A stretch of DNA of 64,000 bases from Gemmatimonadota bacterium (GTDB lineage: Bacteria > Gemmatimonadota > Gemmatimonadetes > Longimicrobiales > Gaopeijiaceae), in assembly GCA_007121455.1 (NCBI GenBank), contig SKKN01000016.1, forward strand, positions 62,001 to 126,000, given 5' to 3'. The notes beneath the pieces were generated by a model. That model was not told where the DNA came from, ran no database searches, and was given only the letters and a program-made list of their open reading frames with translations. Below are positions 1-9,702 of the stretch, piece after piece (the stretch's first letter is position 1; each line of letters starts with the position of its first letter). The position numbers and the translations under genes are program-made.

Positions 1-1
1 G

Positions 2-598
2 GAGGCCAGGTGCGGGAGCCGGGACGGGACCGAGCTCCCGATGTATGCCTCCACGAGCATGACCTGGTCCGGGTGGCAGGAGCTCCACCCATCGACCACC
101 GTCATCGGGGAGAACACGAATGCACCGCGCGACTATACGCGCTATCCCTATGGAAGCTACAAGGAGAACCAGGACCTCCTCTTTCCGCAGAGCGATATCG
201 ATGACCGGCGGCCGATGAAGGAATGGGTGCTGGGAATTCCCGCAGTGACCGGGGATGGGGGGATCGCCTTTCCTTTCCTGAGCCTCCAGCAGGTGGAGCC
301 CGGGCCAGTCACGGTCGTCCACTCCCCCTCTCCGCGGGGAGATGTGGTGGTCTTCTGGGACCAGCGGGCGGAAGGCGCGATGGCGTTCATTCCGGAGGTG
401 GAGGGGAGCCCTCTCACCTTCCGCGCGGACGATGACCGCATCGTGGATGAGGAAACCGGCTCGGTGTGGCGTCTGGACGGCGTTGCCACCGCCGGCCCCC
501 ACGCAGGAACCGGTATGGCGCCCGTCGCCGAGGCCTTTCCCGCCTTCTGGTTCGCCTGGGCCGCGTTCCATCCGGACACGGAGGTCTGGGAACCATGA
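2..598 (+). CDS. DUF3179 domain-containing protein (5' partial)
   Basis: This is the C-terminal part of a DUF3179 protein; the reading frame is open from the first bases of the window, so the true start lies upstream. Seen in the sequence: a TMTWSGWQELHP-like stretch (as S-M-T-W-S-G-W) near the window edge, a YTRYPYGSY motif, and the ending FWFAWAAFHPDTEVW, all typical of the family. An internal ATG at 41 is in frame but falls inside the conserved domain, so it is not the likely start. The function of DUF3179 is unknown; members are usually exported. The stop codon overlaps the ATG of the next gene (ATGA), which points to translational coupling. Confidence 0.85.
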   Translation, partial: EARCGSRDGTELPMYASTSMTWSGWQELHPSTTVIGENTNAPRDYTRYPYGSYKENQDLLFPQSDIDDRRPMKEWVLGIPAVTGDGGIAFPFLSLQQVEPGPVTVVHSPSPRGDVVVFWDQRAEGAMAFIPEVEGSPLTFRADDDRIVDEETGSVWRLDGVATAGPHAGTGMAPVAEAFPAFWFAWAAFHPDTEVWEP

Positions 599-1467
599 GG
601 CTGCCGGGAGCACGGCGCTCTCTCACTCGGGGGTTAGTCCTGGTCGCAGTGCTTCTGCCGCTGATGGCTCCGAACATCGAGGGACAGTGGCTCTCCGCTC
701 CTGGGGAAGGCTGGGTGGAGGCTGCCTTCTTCCACCATGACACCCGACGGACCTTCGACCAGGAGGGAACGGAGCGTACGATCTTCGGCGATGGGCGGGC
801 GATCACCCGCTCCGCGTTTTTCACCGCCGTGGCGGGGGTGCGACGCGGTGTCGATGTCTGGGTCCAGGTTCCCGCACACAGCCTCCGCTTCGACGATGCG
901 GGTGGAGAGCGGGTGAGTCGAGGACTCGGAGACCCCAGGGTGTTCTTGCGCGTCGGTCCCGAGCTGTTCACGCGTGAAGCACCGGATTGGCCGGTCGCCC
1001 TGCGCGGCGGGGTGAAGCTGCCGGGGGGCGACTTCGATGTGGATGCCGAGGTCATCCCATTGGGCGAGGGGCAGACGGACTGGGAGCTTCTCCTCGAACT
1101 CGGCCGCTCCTTCTACCCGCTTCCCCTTTGGACGTCCGGATGGGTGGGGCATCGTTGGCGGTTGGAGAACAGCGACAACCGCCGCCGTCCCGGAAACGAG
1201 TGGTTCTGGCTCTGGTCGCTCGGAGGCGAGGTGGGACCGGCCGGCTGGAAGGCCACTCTGGAAGGGCTCGAGGGCGACGATTGGATCATCCAGTCGCTTC
1301 GCATCGGTAGTGCGAGCCGGCACCTCACTCAACTCTTCCTCGAGCTGGACTACGGCATCGGACCGGGGCGTCTGAGCGGGGGGGTGCGCGTTCCCCTGCG
1401 GGGTCAGAACCTCCCCGCGGGGACCGGCCTCACGGCAGGGTACTTTCTTCGGTTCGGAGAGGGATGA
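595..1467 (+). CDS. Outer-membrane beta-barrel protein, transporter-like
   Basis: The protein has 290 residues with an N-terminal signal peptide (basic start, hydrophobic residues about 12-25, cleavage probably after the G near residue 30). The rest consists of alternating aromatic and polar strands and ends in YFLRFGEG, an arrangement seen in outer-membrane barrels of the phenol-degradation transporter (MetA-like) kind. The start is the ATG that overlaps the stop of the DUF3179 gene by four bases, so both are probably made from one mRNA. The substrate cannot be read from the sequence. The family name is an inference from overall pattern, not from a diagnostic motif. Confidence 0.7.
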   Translation: MRLPGARRSLTRGLVLVAVLLPLMAPNIEGQWLSAPGEGWVEAAFFHHDTRRTFDQEGTERTIFGDGRAITRSAFFTAVAGVRRGVDVWVQVPAHSLRFDDAGGERVSRGLGDPRVFLRVGPELFTREAPDWPVALRGGVKLPGGDFDVDAEVIPLGEGQTDWELLLELGRSFYPLPLWTSGWVGHRWRLENSDNRRRPGNEWFWLWSLGGEVGPAGWKATLEGLEGDDWIIQSLRIGSASRHLTQLFLELDYGIGPGRLSGGVRVPLRGQNLPAGTGLTAGYFLRFGEG

Positions 1468-1489
1468 GGCGCCGGGACCCACCGCCCTC

Positions 1490-2278
1490 TCACCCGCCGA
1501 TCCATCCCTGGAGCCGTTCGTCCGCCGCCTCCATCCGGAAGTCGAGCAGGGGTCCGGTGGTGACGAAGCTCCGGCCGTCACGGAGGGCGTCCAGATAATT
1601 CGGGAGGGTGAGAGCTCCTTCCCGACGCACGTAGACCCTCGTCGTACCGATGGCCATGGTACGATCGAAGTTCGTCATTACGTCCGTTTAGACCAGGTGC
1701 CGGCCATCGGGGTGCGGCAAGGGACGGAGGGCCAGGCCCGGTTCCGGGGTGATCCGAACCTGCTCGCCGGTCCCGAGGTCGAGCCTCCAGAGATCGAGGT
1801 CGCCGGCCACCGCGGAGCTGTAACAGAGCGACTGTCCGTCGGGAGCGAACGATGGATCCAGGTCGATCGCGCCGGTGCTCACGACCTCCCGCTCCGCTCC
1901 GGAGTCGAGCTCCAGGATCCAGATCGAGGTGTCCGACCCGGTATCCCGGACGAAGGCGACCTGCTCTCCGTCGGGGGAGAACGCGGGACGGAAGTCCAGC
2001 CCGTCGCCCGTGCTGATGCGGTGGGCCTCTCCGTCCGCGGGGTCGAGGAGCCAGAGCCATCCCTCGGAGGAGAAGGCGATGCGTCCCCCTTCGGGCGCTG
2101 CCACGGCATCGAGCGGTCCCCTGCCGAGCGTGGGAAGCTCGTATCCCTCGAGATAGACGTGATGGCTGTAGCTGTCCAGCAGAGGGTATCGGTGGGTCCA
2201 TTGCCCGTCGGCCGGCCGGTGAACCAGAAGGAGGGATCCAGCGGCGAGCAGGAGCGACTGGAAGGCGGATCGGTGCAT
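1490..2278 (-). pseudogene. Remnant of a TolB-propeller / PHP-type (CehA-like) exported protein
   Basis: The first part starts at ATG 2278 behind GAGGG, has a signal peptide (hydrophobic run LLLAAGSLLL) and then PD40/TolB propeller repeats with the motifs FRPAFSPDGEQVAF and DPSFAPDGQSLCY. An in-frame TAA at 1688-1690 stops it. Four codons on, in the same frame, comes a segment with TRVYVRREG and LDALRDGRSFVTTGPLL, which is the C-terminal signature of CehA/McbA-type PHP metallohydrolases. The catalytic His/Asp-rich middle of several hundred residues is absent, and the tail ends early in GWIGG. I read this as a gene that lost its centre by deletion and then its end. A short expressed propeller fragment remains possible. 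Confidence 0.7.
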
Positions 2279-2335
2279 CGGTAACCCTCGGACGCGGATG
2301 GGCCTGATCCCCCGATTACGGTAGACCGTCGACAT

Positions 2336-2661
2336 CCGCCGGACAACCTTCTCGAGTGTCGTCCACCGGCCACTGAGTGTGGTCGGGAGCCGGGGTGATT
2401 ACACCCGCGGGCTTCACCTTCTGGATGCGCGCGATCGTAGTGCAGCTCGTCTCGACGGAGGCTTCCCCCAAGGTGCTGACCGCGTTCCGGACCGCGAGCG
2501 CGATCATGACCGGAGCCCTCCTCCTGCTCGCCGTGATCGTGCAGGGTTGGCCTTCGCATGCCGTCGTTCGGAGCTGAGGCACCATATTGTCATGAGTGGA
2601 ATTCCGTTATATATGCATGGCCCCCTCTTGATGCAGCTCGCGGTACAGAGGACATGACGAA
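2336..2661. other. Intergenic region with no convincing gene
   Basis: This stretch separates the decayed propeller gene (leftward) from the DUF5916 gene (rightward), so it should hold two promoters. I see a small inverted repeat, GGGTG-ATTA-CACCC, at 2393-2406. Short open frames exist on both strands (about 66 codons on +, 89 on -), but neither has a good ribosome site or a recognisable motif. Codon choice gives no support for either. The base composition around 2580-2640 is richer in A and T than the neighbourhood, as expected for a promoter. Confidence 0.4.
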
Positions 2662-5442
2662 GTGCGACGAAACGTGCGGAAGGTGACAAGGTGCGGTGTT
2701 CGGCCGCTCGGGTTTCTCCTGGGCTTCCTCCTTCTCTTCACCTGGTCCGCGCAGGCCCAGGAGCCTCCTTCCACGAACGGCGGATCACTTCCCGAGGTGC
2801 GCTCCCCGGTCGCACCCTTGGCGCAGGCCGGTGTCCGGACGGGCGAGATCCAGATCGACGGGAGGATCGACGAGGAAGCATGGCAGACGGTTCCTGTCGC
2901 ATCCGGCTTCGTGCAGAGGGAGCCTTTCGAGGGCGAACCGGCCGAGCAGGACACACATGTGAGAGTTCTCGTCGACGAGGAAGCGATCTACGTGGCGGCG
3001 CGCATGTTCGAGCCGGACACCGCCATGATCCGGAGACCGCTCGTCCGACGGGGCCAGGGGGGCGCTTTTCAGGACTGGTTCAGCATCTCCCTGGACACGA
3101 ATCACGACGGGAGGACCAGCTACCGGTTCCAGGTGAGCGCGGCCGGCGTTCAGGTGGATTGGTACCACTACGATGACGATCAGTCTGACGGCTCCTGGGA
3201 CGGCGTGTGGCAATCCGCGGTGGCCGTCGACTCGCTCGGCTGGACCGCGGAGATGCGAATCCCCCTATCGCAGGTCCGGTATGAATCGAGCGCGGAGCCG
3301 CAGACGTGGGGCGTGAACTTCCAGCGGAGGCGTTCCGCGGCCGCCGAGGTGAGCCACTTTGCGCTGGAGCGGAGGACCGTGAGCGGGACGGTGAGCCAGT
3401 ACGGCACGCTCGAGGACGTCTTCCTTCCTTCGCAGGCGCACCGGATCGAAGCCCGTCCATACGTGTCGAGCAGCTTCCATCAGGGGCCTGCGGAAGAGGG
3501 TAATCCCTTCTTCGATGGACGTGAAGTGGGCTTCCGGGCCGGCTCCGATTTCCGGTTCGGGCTCGGGAGCGCGTTCACGCTGGACGCGACGGTGAACCCG
3601 GATTTCGGTCAGGTCGAAGCGGATCCCTCGGAGATCAACCTGTCCGCCTTCGAGTCGTTTTTCAGGGAGCGCCGCCCCTTCTTTATCGAAGATGCCCAGG
3701 TCTTCGATTTCAGACTCTCGGGGCGGCAGAACCGCCTCTTCTACAGTCGGAGGATCGGTGGAGCCCCGCACGGGCGCGCTCCGAGCGGAGCGACATTCGT
3801 CGACGTGCCGGACGGGGCATCGATCCTCGGCGCGGCCAAGGTGACCGGTCGCACCTCCTCGGGGCTCGCGATGGGTGCCCTCGGAGCCCTGACGCGGGCC
3901 GAGACCGGGGTCGCGTTCTTCCCGGAGGAAGGACGCTCTCAAGAATTTCTCGCGGAGCCTCGCGCGGGGTACGGAGTGGTCGCTGCCCAGCAGGATCTCA
4001 ACCAGGGCGCATCGCAAGTCCGGGCGCTCGTCACCCTGCTCGACCGGAGCTTGCCGACCGAAACCACCCTGGCCCTCCCCGAGCAGGCCTTTTCGGTCGG
4101 AGTGGCGTTCGAGCACCAGTGGAGCGACCGGATGTGGCGGCTCGACGGATCCTTCGCGGGGAGTCACGTACGGGGCAGCCCCGCGGCGATAACCGCCATC
4201 CAGAGATCCAGCAGCCACTACTTCCAGCGGCCTGATGCCACACGGATCGAGCTCGATCCCTCGGCCACCTCACTCTCCGGCGCGGAGTGGCGTCTTTCGA
4301 TCAATCGACAGAACCGCGAGCACTGGACCGGATCGGCATGGGTCGGCCAGGTGGCGAATGGATTCGAGGTCAACGACCTGGGGTTCAACCGGAACCGCGA
4401 GCGGCTGAACTCCGGTTTCCGGTACGGATACCGGCAGGTCCGGCCCGGCTCGATCTTCCGGGATTACCGGATCAACTTGTTCACGTATCACAACTTCAGC
4501 CATGAAGCCCTGGACGACGCCGCTTCGTTGGACTCCTGGCGGCGCGCCTACACGGATGGAAACGTTCAGCTCGACGCGAATTTCACCTTGCTCAACTACC
4601 ACGGGGGGGACGTGCAGCTGTCGTGGCAGCCCGATCGCTTCAGCCGGAGCGCCACGAGGGGCGGGCCGATCATGCGTGAGCCCGGGAGCGTCAGCGGGCG
4701 CGTGGGCGTGAGCACGGATCGCCAGCGGGACACGAGCTTCAATGGCGGGGTCGATCTGTCGAGCGGCTTGCAGGACAGCGGGAGCTCGGTGTCGGTGGAC
4801 GGGACGGTGAACCTCCGACCCACCACCCGGTTCCAGGTCGAGTTCGGGCCCCGGCTCCGTGTGCAGTCGGACGGGAGTCAGTACGTGACCTCGACGTCGG
4901 TTCTCCCCTACGAGCCGACCTTCGGCGGAAGGTATCTCTTCGGCGAGCTGGAGATGAGAACCCTCTCCCTCCAGACCCGGACCAACTACACTTTCTCGCC
5001 CTCGCTCTCCCTTCAGGTCTATGCCGAGCCCTTCCTCTCCTCGGGCGAGTACGTTCGGTACCGGCAGCTCGCCGATGCGGGGAGCTACGACTTCCTGGAG
5101 TTCGAAGCGGGAGAGGCCGTCGACACCGGAGAGGCCGTGGTCTGCTCCGGGGGAACGATCTGCAGGGACGAGGCCGGGGTCCAGCATCTGGACCTGGACG
5201 GTGATGGAGTCACGGACTTCACGTTCAACGACCGGGACTTCAACGTCCGTTCTCTGGTCGGGAATGCAGTGCTTCGCTGGGAGTACCGGCCGGGCTCCAC
5301 GGTGTATTTCGTCTGGCAGCGCGAGCAGGAGCGGAGAGACAACGGCGCTTCGGAGGCGGATTTCCGGCGAGATCTCCGCGAGCTCTGGACCGTTCCCGCC
5401 CACGATCGTTTCATCATCAAGGTGAGCTACTGGCACGGATAG
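2662..5442 (+). CDS. DUF5916 outer-membrane protein with CBM9-like N-terminal domain
   Basis: A 926-residue exported protein. After the signal peptide (ending ...SAQAQ near residue 33) comes a carbohydrate-binding-family-9-like sandwich, recognisable by IQIDGRIDEEAW near residue 63 and by FSISLDTNHDGR. DUF5916 follows, with the motif DATVNPDFGQVEADPSEINL and then RRPFFIE; the long remainder is an outer-membrane barrel. The start is uncertain: the frame opens with GTG at 2662, and GTGs at 2674 and 2683 would give slightly shorter signal peptides. The family is common in Gemmatimonadota and Bacteroidota; its function is unknown, perhaps binding or secretion at the cell surface. It is transcribed alone and converges with the next gene only 6 nt away. 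Confidence 0.85.
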   Translation: MRRNVRKVTRCGVRPLGFLLGFLLLFTWSAQAQEPPSTNGGSLPEVRSPVAPLAQAGVRTGEIQIDGRIDEEAWQTVPVASGFVQREPFEGEPAEQDTHVRVLVDEEAIYVAARMFEPDTAMIRRPLVRRGQGGAFQDWFSISLDTNHDGRTSYRFQVSAAGVQVDWYHYDDDQSDGSWDGVWQSAVAVDSLGWTAEMRIPLSQVRYESSAEPQTWGVNFQRRRSAAAEVSHFALERRTVSGTVSQYGTLEDVFLPSQAHRIEARPYVSSSFHQGPAEEGNPFFDGREVGFRAGSDFRFGLGSAFTLDATVNPDFGQVEADPSEINLSAFESFFRERRPFFIEDAQVFDFRLSGRQNRLFYSRRIGGAPHGRAPSGATFVDVPDGASILGAAKVTGRTSSGLAMGALGALTRAETGVAFFPEEGRSQEFLAEPRAGYGVVAAQQDLNQGASQVRALVTLLDRSLPTETTLALPEQAFSVGVAFEHQWSDRMWRLDGSFAGSHVRGSPAAITAIQRSSSHYFQRPDATRIELDPSATSLSGAEWRLSINRQNREHWTGSAWVGQVANGFEVNDLGFNRNRERLNSGFRYGYRQVRPGSIFRDYRINLFTYHNFSHEALDDAASLDSWRRAYTDGNVQLDANFTLLNYHGGDVQLSWQPDRFSRSATRGGPIMREPGSVSGRVGVSTDRQRDTSFNGGVDLSSGLQDSGSSVSVDGTVNLRPTTRFQVEFGPRLRVQSDGSQYVTSTSVLPYEPTFGGRYLFGELEMRTLSLQTRTNYTFSPSLSLQVYAEPFLSSGEYVRYRQLADAGSYDFLEFEAGEAVDTGEAVVCSGGTICRDEAGVQHLDLDGDGVTDFTFNDRDFNVRSLVGNAVLRWEYRPGSTVYFVWQREQERRDNGASEADFRRDLRELWTVPAHDRFIIKVSYWHG

Positions 5443-5448
5443 CGTGGA

Positions 5449-6264
5449 TCAGTATCTCAGCGTGATCCCGGTCCGGAGTCGCGTGTCGAGACTCGAGACC
5501 TCATCCGGGGGGCGGCTGTCGTAGCGGAGGTCGAACGATGTAGTTACGGCCACCTGCTCCGTGACGGAGGTCGCAACGGAGAGGTTCTCCGAAAGTCGCA
5601 CGTCGCGCAGGTCCCGAAGCCGTGGCTGGATGTAGGTGGTGGAGCTGACGACGACGGCGCCGTCGTCACCGAAGACTGCACGCAGCGTGAGGAACGTGCT
5701 TGACCGCATGACGGTGGACCGCTCCGGGTGGAATGCGGTGTCGGGGAGCATGAAGCGTTCGTGCTCGAGCATCAGGGACGTCCCGCCTCCGATTCGTCCC
5801 CACTCCGGGTGGTAGGTCGGAGAGCGCACGCCAGCACCCGCGAGAGCACGAAACGCGAGAAGTCTGGAGCGGTCGTAGTTGATCTGGCCGAACCACTCCG
5901 GCGCCGCCCATTCCGAGATCCAGTACGTCTCCCGGTAGTGCGCGAGACCGGACGACGCGAAGCGGCTGCTTCCGATCAATCCGAGGCCGCCATCCCCTAC
6001 GATCAGGGTGTGCACCGAATCCTCCACGCGGTTCACCCTCGCCTCCAATCCAAGCCGCACAAAGCTCACGTTTCCGGTCTGGATGTTGACGTCGCCGCGG
6101 AGGGAGCCGGAGAGGCCCGGCGGCGGATCGTCGGGACGCAGGTCTTCGATGTTGACCTGAGCGGTCAGAGGTGCTCCGGCGAGGAGGCACAGAGCCCACA
6201 GGGCTCCGGCCAGTACGCCAAGCTTCAGGCCGAGCGGTAGACGGAACGGCTTCAACTCGATCAT
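5449..6264 (-). CDS. DUF481-type outer-membrane barrel protein
   Basis: A 271-residue protein with a signal peptide (LGVLAGALWALCLLAGAPLTAQ, written here as its hydrophobic span 15-36). The mature part contains SGSLRGDVNIQTGNV and ends in an aromatic-terminated strand (GITLRY), the pattern of DUF481/YdiY-like salt-stress barrels. I chose the ATG at 6264 because it directly precedes the signal peptide; longer in-frame extensions upstream look non-coding. It is divergent from the S9 peptidase gene across a 278-nt gap and has no operon partner. Its role is unknown. Confidence 0.75.
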   Translation of the reverse strand: MIELKPFRLPLGLKLGVLAGALWALCLLAGAPLTAQVNIEDLRPDDPPPGLSGSLRGDVNIQTGNVSFVRLGLEARVNRVEDSVHTLIVGDGGLGLIGSSRFASSGLAHYRETYWISEWAAPEWFGQINYDRSRLLAFRALAGAGVRSPTYHPEWGRIGGGTSLMLEHERFMLPDTAFHPERSTVMRSSTFLTLRAVFGDDGAVVVSSTTYIQPRLRDLRDVRLSENLSVATSVTEQVAVTTSFDLRYDSRPPDEVSSLDTRLRTGITLRY

Positions 6265-6542
6265 TGATCTTCGGTTCTTCGGTGGGACGTGAATGCGGAG
6301 TCGATCGACGATGAGCGGACCAAGATAACGCGGTACGAATTCTGGGCCAGCGCTGGGACTCGGCCGAAGGTGTCCCGTGGCAAACTGCGCATCGTCGGGG
6401 CCGCTCGTGCGAAAATCTTGCGTGGCGAGAGGGCGGTGGGTAGGGTGGGAACAGGGAGGCTCACGTCCCCTGATCGCCGTTCCTCCGAGGCCGCCAGGGC
6501 CTTCTCCCACTGCTCCACACGACTCCAACCCTCGAGAGCCCC

Positions 6543-8624
6543 ATGGGAACGATCCATCCGACCCTGCGTCGCTTTTCGGCCCTTCTGGGTGTTCTGCTCG
6601 TTCCGGCCTTTCTGGTCACCTCGGTCGAGGCTCAGGATGGGTTGGGAAAGCTGAGCGTCGACATGTATCTGGAGTGGGAGAACGTGGCCTCTCCGCAGCT
6701 CTCACCCGATGGGCGGCAAATCGTCTACACGAGGCAGTGGGTCGACAAGATGAACGACCGGATGGACTCATCCATCTGGATCATGGCTGTGGACGGAAGC
6801 CGGAATCGTGAGCTTCTTCGTGGCTCATCGCCTGCGTGGTCGCCAGACGGGACCCGCATCGCCTACACCGCGCAGGACGACAATGGGAAGAGCCAGATCT
6901 TCGTCCGGTGGATGGATGCAGAGGGGGCGGTCAGTCAGGTGACGCGCCTCACGGAGAGCCCCTCGAACGTTCGGTGGTCCCCCGACGGCCGCCGGCTCGC
7001 TTTCGAGATGCTCGTTCCCGACGAGCCCGATGCTTCATGGAATATCCCGATGCCGGATCGACCGGACGGTGCGAACTGGACCGAGGCTTCCCGCGTCGAG
7101 GACCGGCTGGTCTATAAGAGCGACCGGATCGGATGGCTGGACCGGGGCCGCACGCACCTCTTCGTGGTCAGCTCGGAGGGGGGCTCCCCTCGCCAGGTCA
7201 CGAGCGGGGACTATGACCACGGAGACTTTCGCTGGATGCCGGATGGGAATTCCCTCGTCTTCAGCGGCCTCCTGGTAGAGAACGCGGAGTACGAGGTCGG
7301 CCACCAGGAGATCTACCGCGTCGACATCGCAACCGGCGAGGTCGAGCGGCTGACCGACATCACCGGTCCGCACCGGAACCCCGTGCCGTCAACGGATGGA
7401 CGGCTGATTGCGTTCCAGGGCCACGAGTGGACCCGCGATCCGTACCGGGAGAATGAGCTGTACGTGATGGATGCGGACGGAGGGAACGTCCGGATGGTGG
7501 CCCGGGAGCTGGGGAGCAGTCTTGGAAATGTGACATGGGCGCCGGACGGGAGCGGCCTCTACTTCAACGCATCGATCGTGGGGACGCAGAACCTCTGGTT
7601 TGCACCGCTCGACGGCGAGCCTCGGGCGGTGACCGAAGGCCAGCATATGCTGAACGTCGCCGACATCGGAGGGAATGGGACGGCGGTCGGGACGCGGTCA
7701 GGCCCAGCGGAGCCCCGCAGCCTCATCTCCTTCGACCTCGGCGCTCCGGGCAGCCCCGCCATCCTCCATTCGACGAACGAGGATCTGCTTTCGGGCATCA
7801 CCCTGGGCGAGGTGGAGGAGATCTGGTACGAGTCGGTGGACGGCCTGGATGTCCATGGGTGGATCGTGAAGCCCCCGGATTTCGATCCTGGCCAGCAGTA
7901 CCCGCTCATCCTCCGGATCCACGGCGGCCCCCACGCGATGTACCACATCGGCTTCGACTTCAAGAATCAGGACCACGCTGCCGAGGGATATGTGGTGTTG
8001 TATACGAACCCGCGGGGCAGCAGTGGATACGGCAGTGAGTTCGGCAATGCGATCAAGTATGCCTACCCTGGCCTGGACTATGACGATCTCGTGATCGGTG
8101 TGGATTCGCTCGTCAACCGAGGGTACATCGATGAGCGCAACCTCTTCGTATACGGCGGGAGCGGAGGCGGGGTGCTCACCTCCTGGATCGTCGGTCACAC
8201 GGACCGCTTTGCCGCCGCGGTGGCGAAGGCGCCTGTCACCAATTTCATGAGCTTCTGTGGGACTGTGGACGGAAATCCGATTCGCTGGTGCGAGGGTGGG
8301 CGCTTCGAGGACTTCCCATGGGATGATCCTTCCGGCCATCTGGCGCGTTCTCCGATCATGCACGTCGGGAACGTCACGACCCCCACCATGCTGATGACGG
8401 GAGCCCGGGATCTGCGAACTCCCATGAGTCAGACGGAGGAGTACTACCGAGCTCTTCGGATCCTGCAGGTTCCGACCGCGATGATTCAGCTCACGGACGG
8501 TTGGCACAGCAGGAATGATCCCCCGACCAACTTCATTCGGGTTCAGCTCTATCTGAGGAACTGGTTCGAGCGGTACATGGTCGAGGATCCGGCGGCGGCG
8601 GATGGGGAAGGGGGAAGGCGCTGA
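6543..8624 (+). CDS. Exported S9 family peptidase (prolyl oligopeptidase type)
   Basis: A 693-residue serine peptidase that would release short peptides or dipeptides in the periplasm. It starts with a signal peptide ending TSVEAQ near residue 31. The first two thirds hold PD40 propeller repeats (ASPQLSPDGRQIVY, SPAWSPDGTRIAY, NVRWSPDGRRLAF). The C-terminal alpha/beta-hydrolase domain carries IHGGPH (oxyanion region), GGSGGG with Ser540, Asp623 in GARDLRTP and His655 in DGWHSR as the likely triad. The length is usual for the family. It is monocistronic, with no partner that would reveal the substrate. Confidence 0.93.
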   Translation: MGTIHPTLRRFSALLGVLLVPAFLVTSVEAQDGLGKLSVDMYLEWENVASPQLSPDGRQIVYTRQWVDKMNDRMDSSIWIMAVDGSRNRELLRGSSPAWSPDGTRIAYTAQDDNGKSQIFVRWMDAEGAVSQVTRLTESPSNVRWSPDGRRLAFEMLVPDEPDASWNIPMPDRPDGANWTEASRVEDRLVYKSDRIGWLDRGRTHLFVVSSEGGSPRQVTSGDYDHGDFRWMPDGNSLVFSGLLVENAEYEVGHQEIYRVDIATGEVERLTDITGPHRNPVPSTDGRLIAFQGHEWTRDPYRENELYVMDADGGNVRMVARELGSSLGNVTWAPDGSGLYFNASIVGTQNLWFAPLDGEPRAVTEGQHMLNVADIGGNGTAVGTRSGPAEPRSLISFDLGAPGSPAILHSTNEDLLSGITLGEVEEIWYESVDGLDVHGWIVKPPDFDPGQQYPLILRIHGGPHAMYHIGFDFKNQDHAAEGYVVLYTNPRGSSGYGSEFGNAIKYAYPGLDYDDLVIGVDSLVNRGYIDERNLFVYGGSGGGVLTSWIVGHTDRFAAAVAKAPVTNFMSFCGTVDGNPIRWCEGGRFEDFPWDDPSGHLARSPIMHVGNVTTPTMLMTGARDLRTPMSQTEEYYRALRILQVPTAMIQLTDGWHSRNDPPTNFIRVQLYLRNWFERYMVEDPAAADGEGGRR

Positions 8625-8651
8625 AGCCGAGACACGAGACCAGCGCCGTCT

Positions 8652-9662
8652 TCACCGCACCGGATCCAGCCCGACCAGTTCCCGGCTGAGGTCACGGAGC
8701 CGCGCGCGCGCCTCCCGGTCGTACGCCTGGTCGTGGGCGCGGGTCGCCTTCAGGCCGTTGAAGTACTGGCCGCTCTCGACGGGTTCCAGGACGATCTGCA
8801 TCACGGCCTCGGCGCCCTCCTCCACGGTGCTCCTGGGCTCGACCCCAGCCCGGCGGACCATCCTGGTATCCATGAAGGTGGCCGGGTGCAACGCGTTCAC
8901 GATGATGCCCGTTCCCTCGAGCTCTTCGGCGAGATCGAAGGCGTGGAGGATCTGGGCGAGCTTGCTCTGAGCGTAGGCCCGGCCGATCGCATCCTCCTCC
9001 TCGAGCATCACATCATCGAAGTTGATAGCCGTCTGCGCACCGGAAGCCACGTTCACGATTCGCGCAGGGGCGCTATCCACGATGAGGGGCAGGAGCTCGT
9101 GGGTGAGGAGGAAATGGGAGAGATAGTTCACCTGGAAGACGAGCTCGTGGCCGTCCTCGCTGACCTGTCGTCCGTCACCGGCCGATCCGATGCCGGCATT
9201 GTTGATGAGCACGTCGAGCCGGTCATACTCGGCGAGAATCGTCCCGGCGAACTCGCGAACCTCCTCCAGCGAGGCCAGGTCCGCCGCGTGGAAGCTCGCG
9301 GCTCCCATCGCCGCCTCCTCGATCTCCCGAACGACCTCCATTCCGCGCTCGTGGTTGCGGCCGTGCACGATCACGTATGCCCCGGTGGCCGCGAGTCGAA
9401 GCGCGACCTCCCGACCCAGGCCGGATGTGGAACCGGTGATGAGGACCACCTCCTGCTCGGCAGCCCGTTCATGGCGCTCGATGTCGCTGCCGGTCAGGGA
9501 GACGCGCTCATCCGGGGTTGGGACGCTTGCAGTCGATGCGGCTGCCGGGTGCCCCGTCAATGCGAGGAGGCAAAAACCGGCCAGCGACAAGGTCCAACGC
9601 CCGCTGGACCGCTCACTGCTCGTCAGGGTCGTGGATGCCGTCCGGCGTCGCTGTTCATGCAT
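8652..9662 (-). CDS. SDR-family NAD(P)-dependent oxidoreductase with N-terminal signal/anchor
   Basis: A short-chain dehydrogenase of 336 residues. The dinucleotide site is TGSTSGLG, followed by NNAG, the catalytic Ser in NVASGAQ and the YxxxK pair in YAQSK. The variation just after YAQSK and the phrase ALHPATFMDT resemble WW-domain-oxidoreductase/retinol-dehydrogenase-like SDRs. The oddity is the first 45 residues: a basic start, then the hydrophobic segment LSLAGFCLLALTGHPAAAS, which looks like a signal peptide or anchor, whereas SDRs are normally cytoplasmic. ATG 9662 is the start that keeps this segment. A shorter start inside the frame would remove it, but none has a good ribosome site. 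The substrate is unknown. Confidence 0.85.
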   Translation of the reverse strand: MHEQRRRTASTTLTSSERSSGRWTLSLAGFCLLALTGHPAAASTASVPTPDERVSLTGSDIERHERAAEQEVVLITGSTSGLGREVALRLAATGAYVIVHGRNHERGMEVVREIEEAAMGAASFHAADLASLEEVREFAGTILAEYDRLDVLINNAGIGSAGDGRQVSEDGHELVFQVNYLSHFLLTHELLPLIVDSAPARIVNVASGAQTAINFDDVMLEEEDAIGRAYAQSKLAQILHAFDLAEELEGTGIIVNALHPATFMDTRMVRRAGVEPRSTVEEGAEAVMQIVLEPVESGQYFNGLKATRAHDQAYDREARARLRDLSRELVGLDPVR

Positions 9663-9702
9663 CGTCACTCTCCTCCAGTCGTGCAGCTGTTCAACCAGGC
9701 GT

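Noticed and set aside
2316-2585. A minus-strand frame of 89 codons before the decayed propeller gene
   Set aside because: No motif, poor start context, and its opposite strand is equally open.
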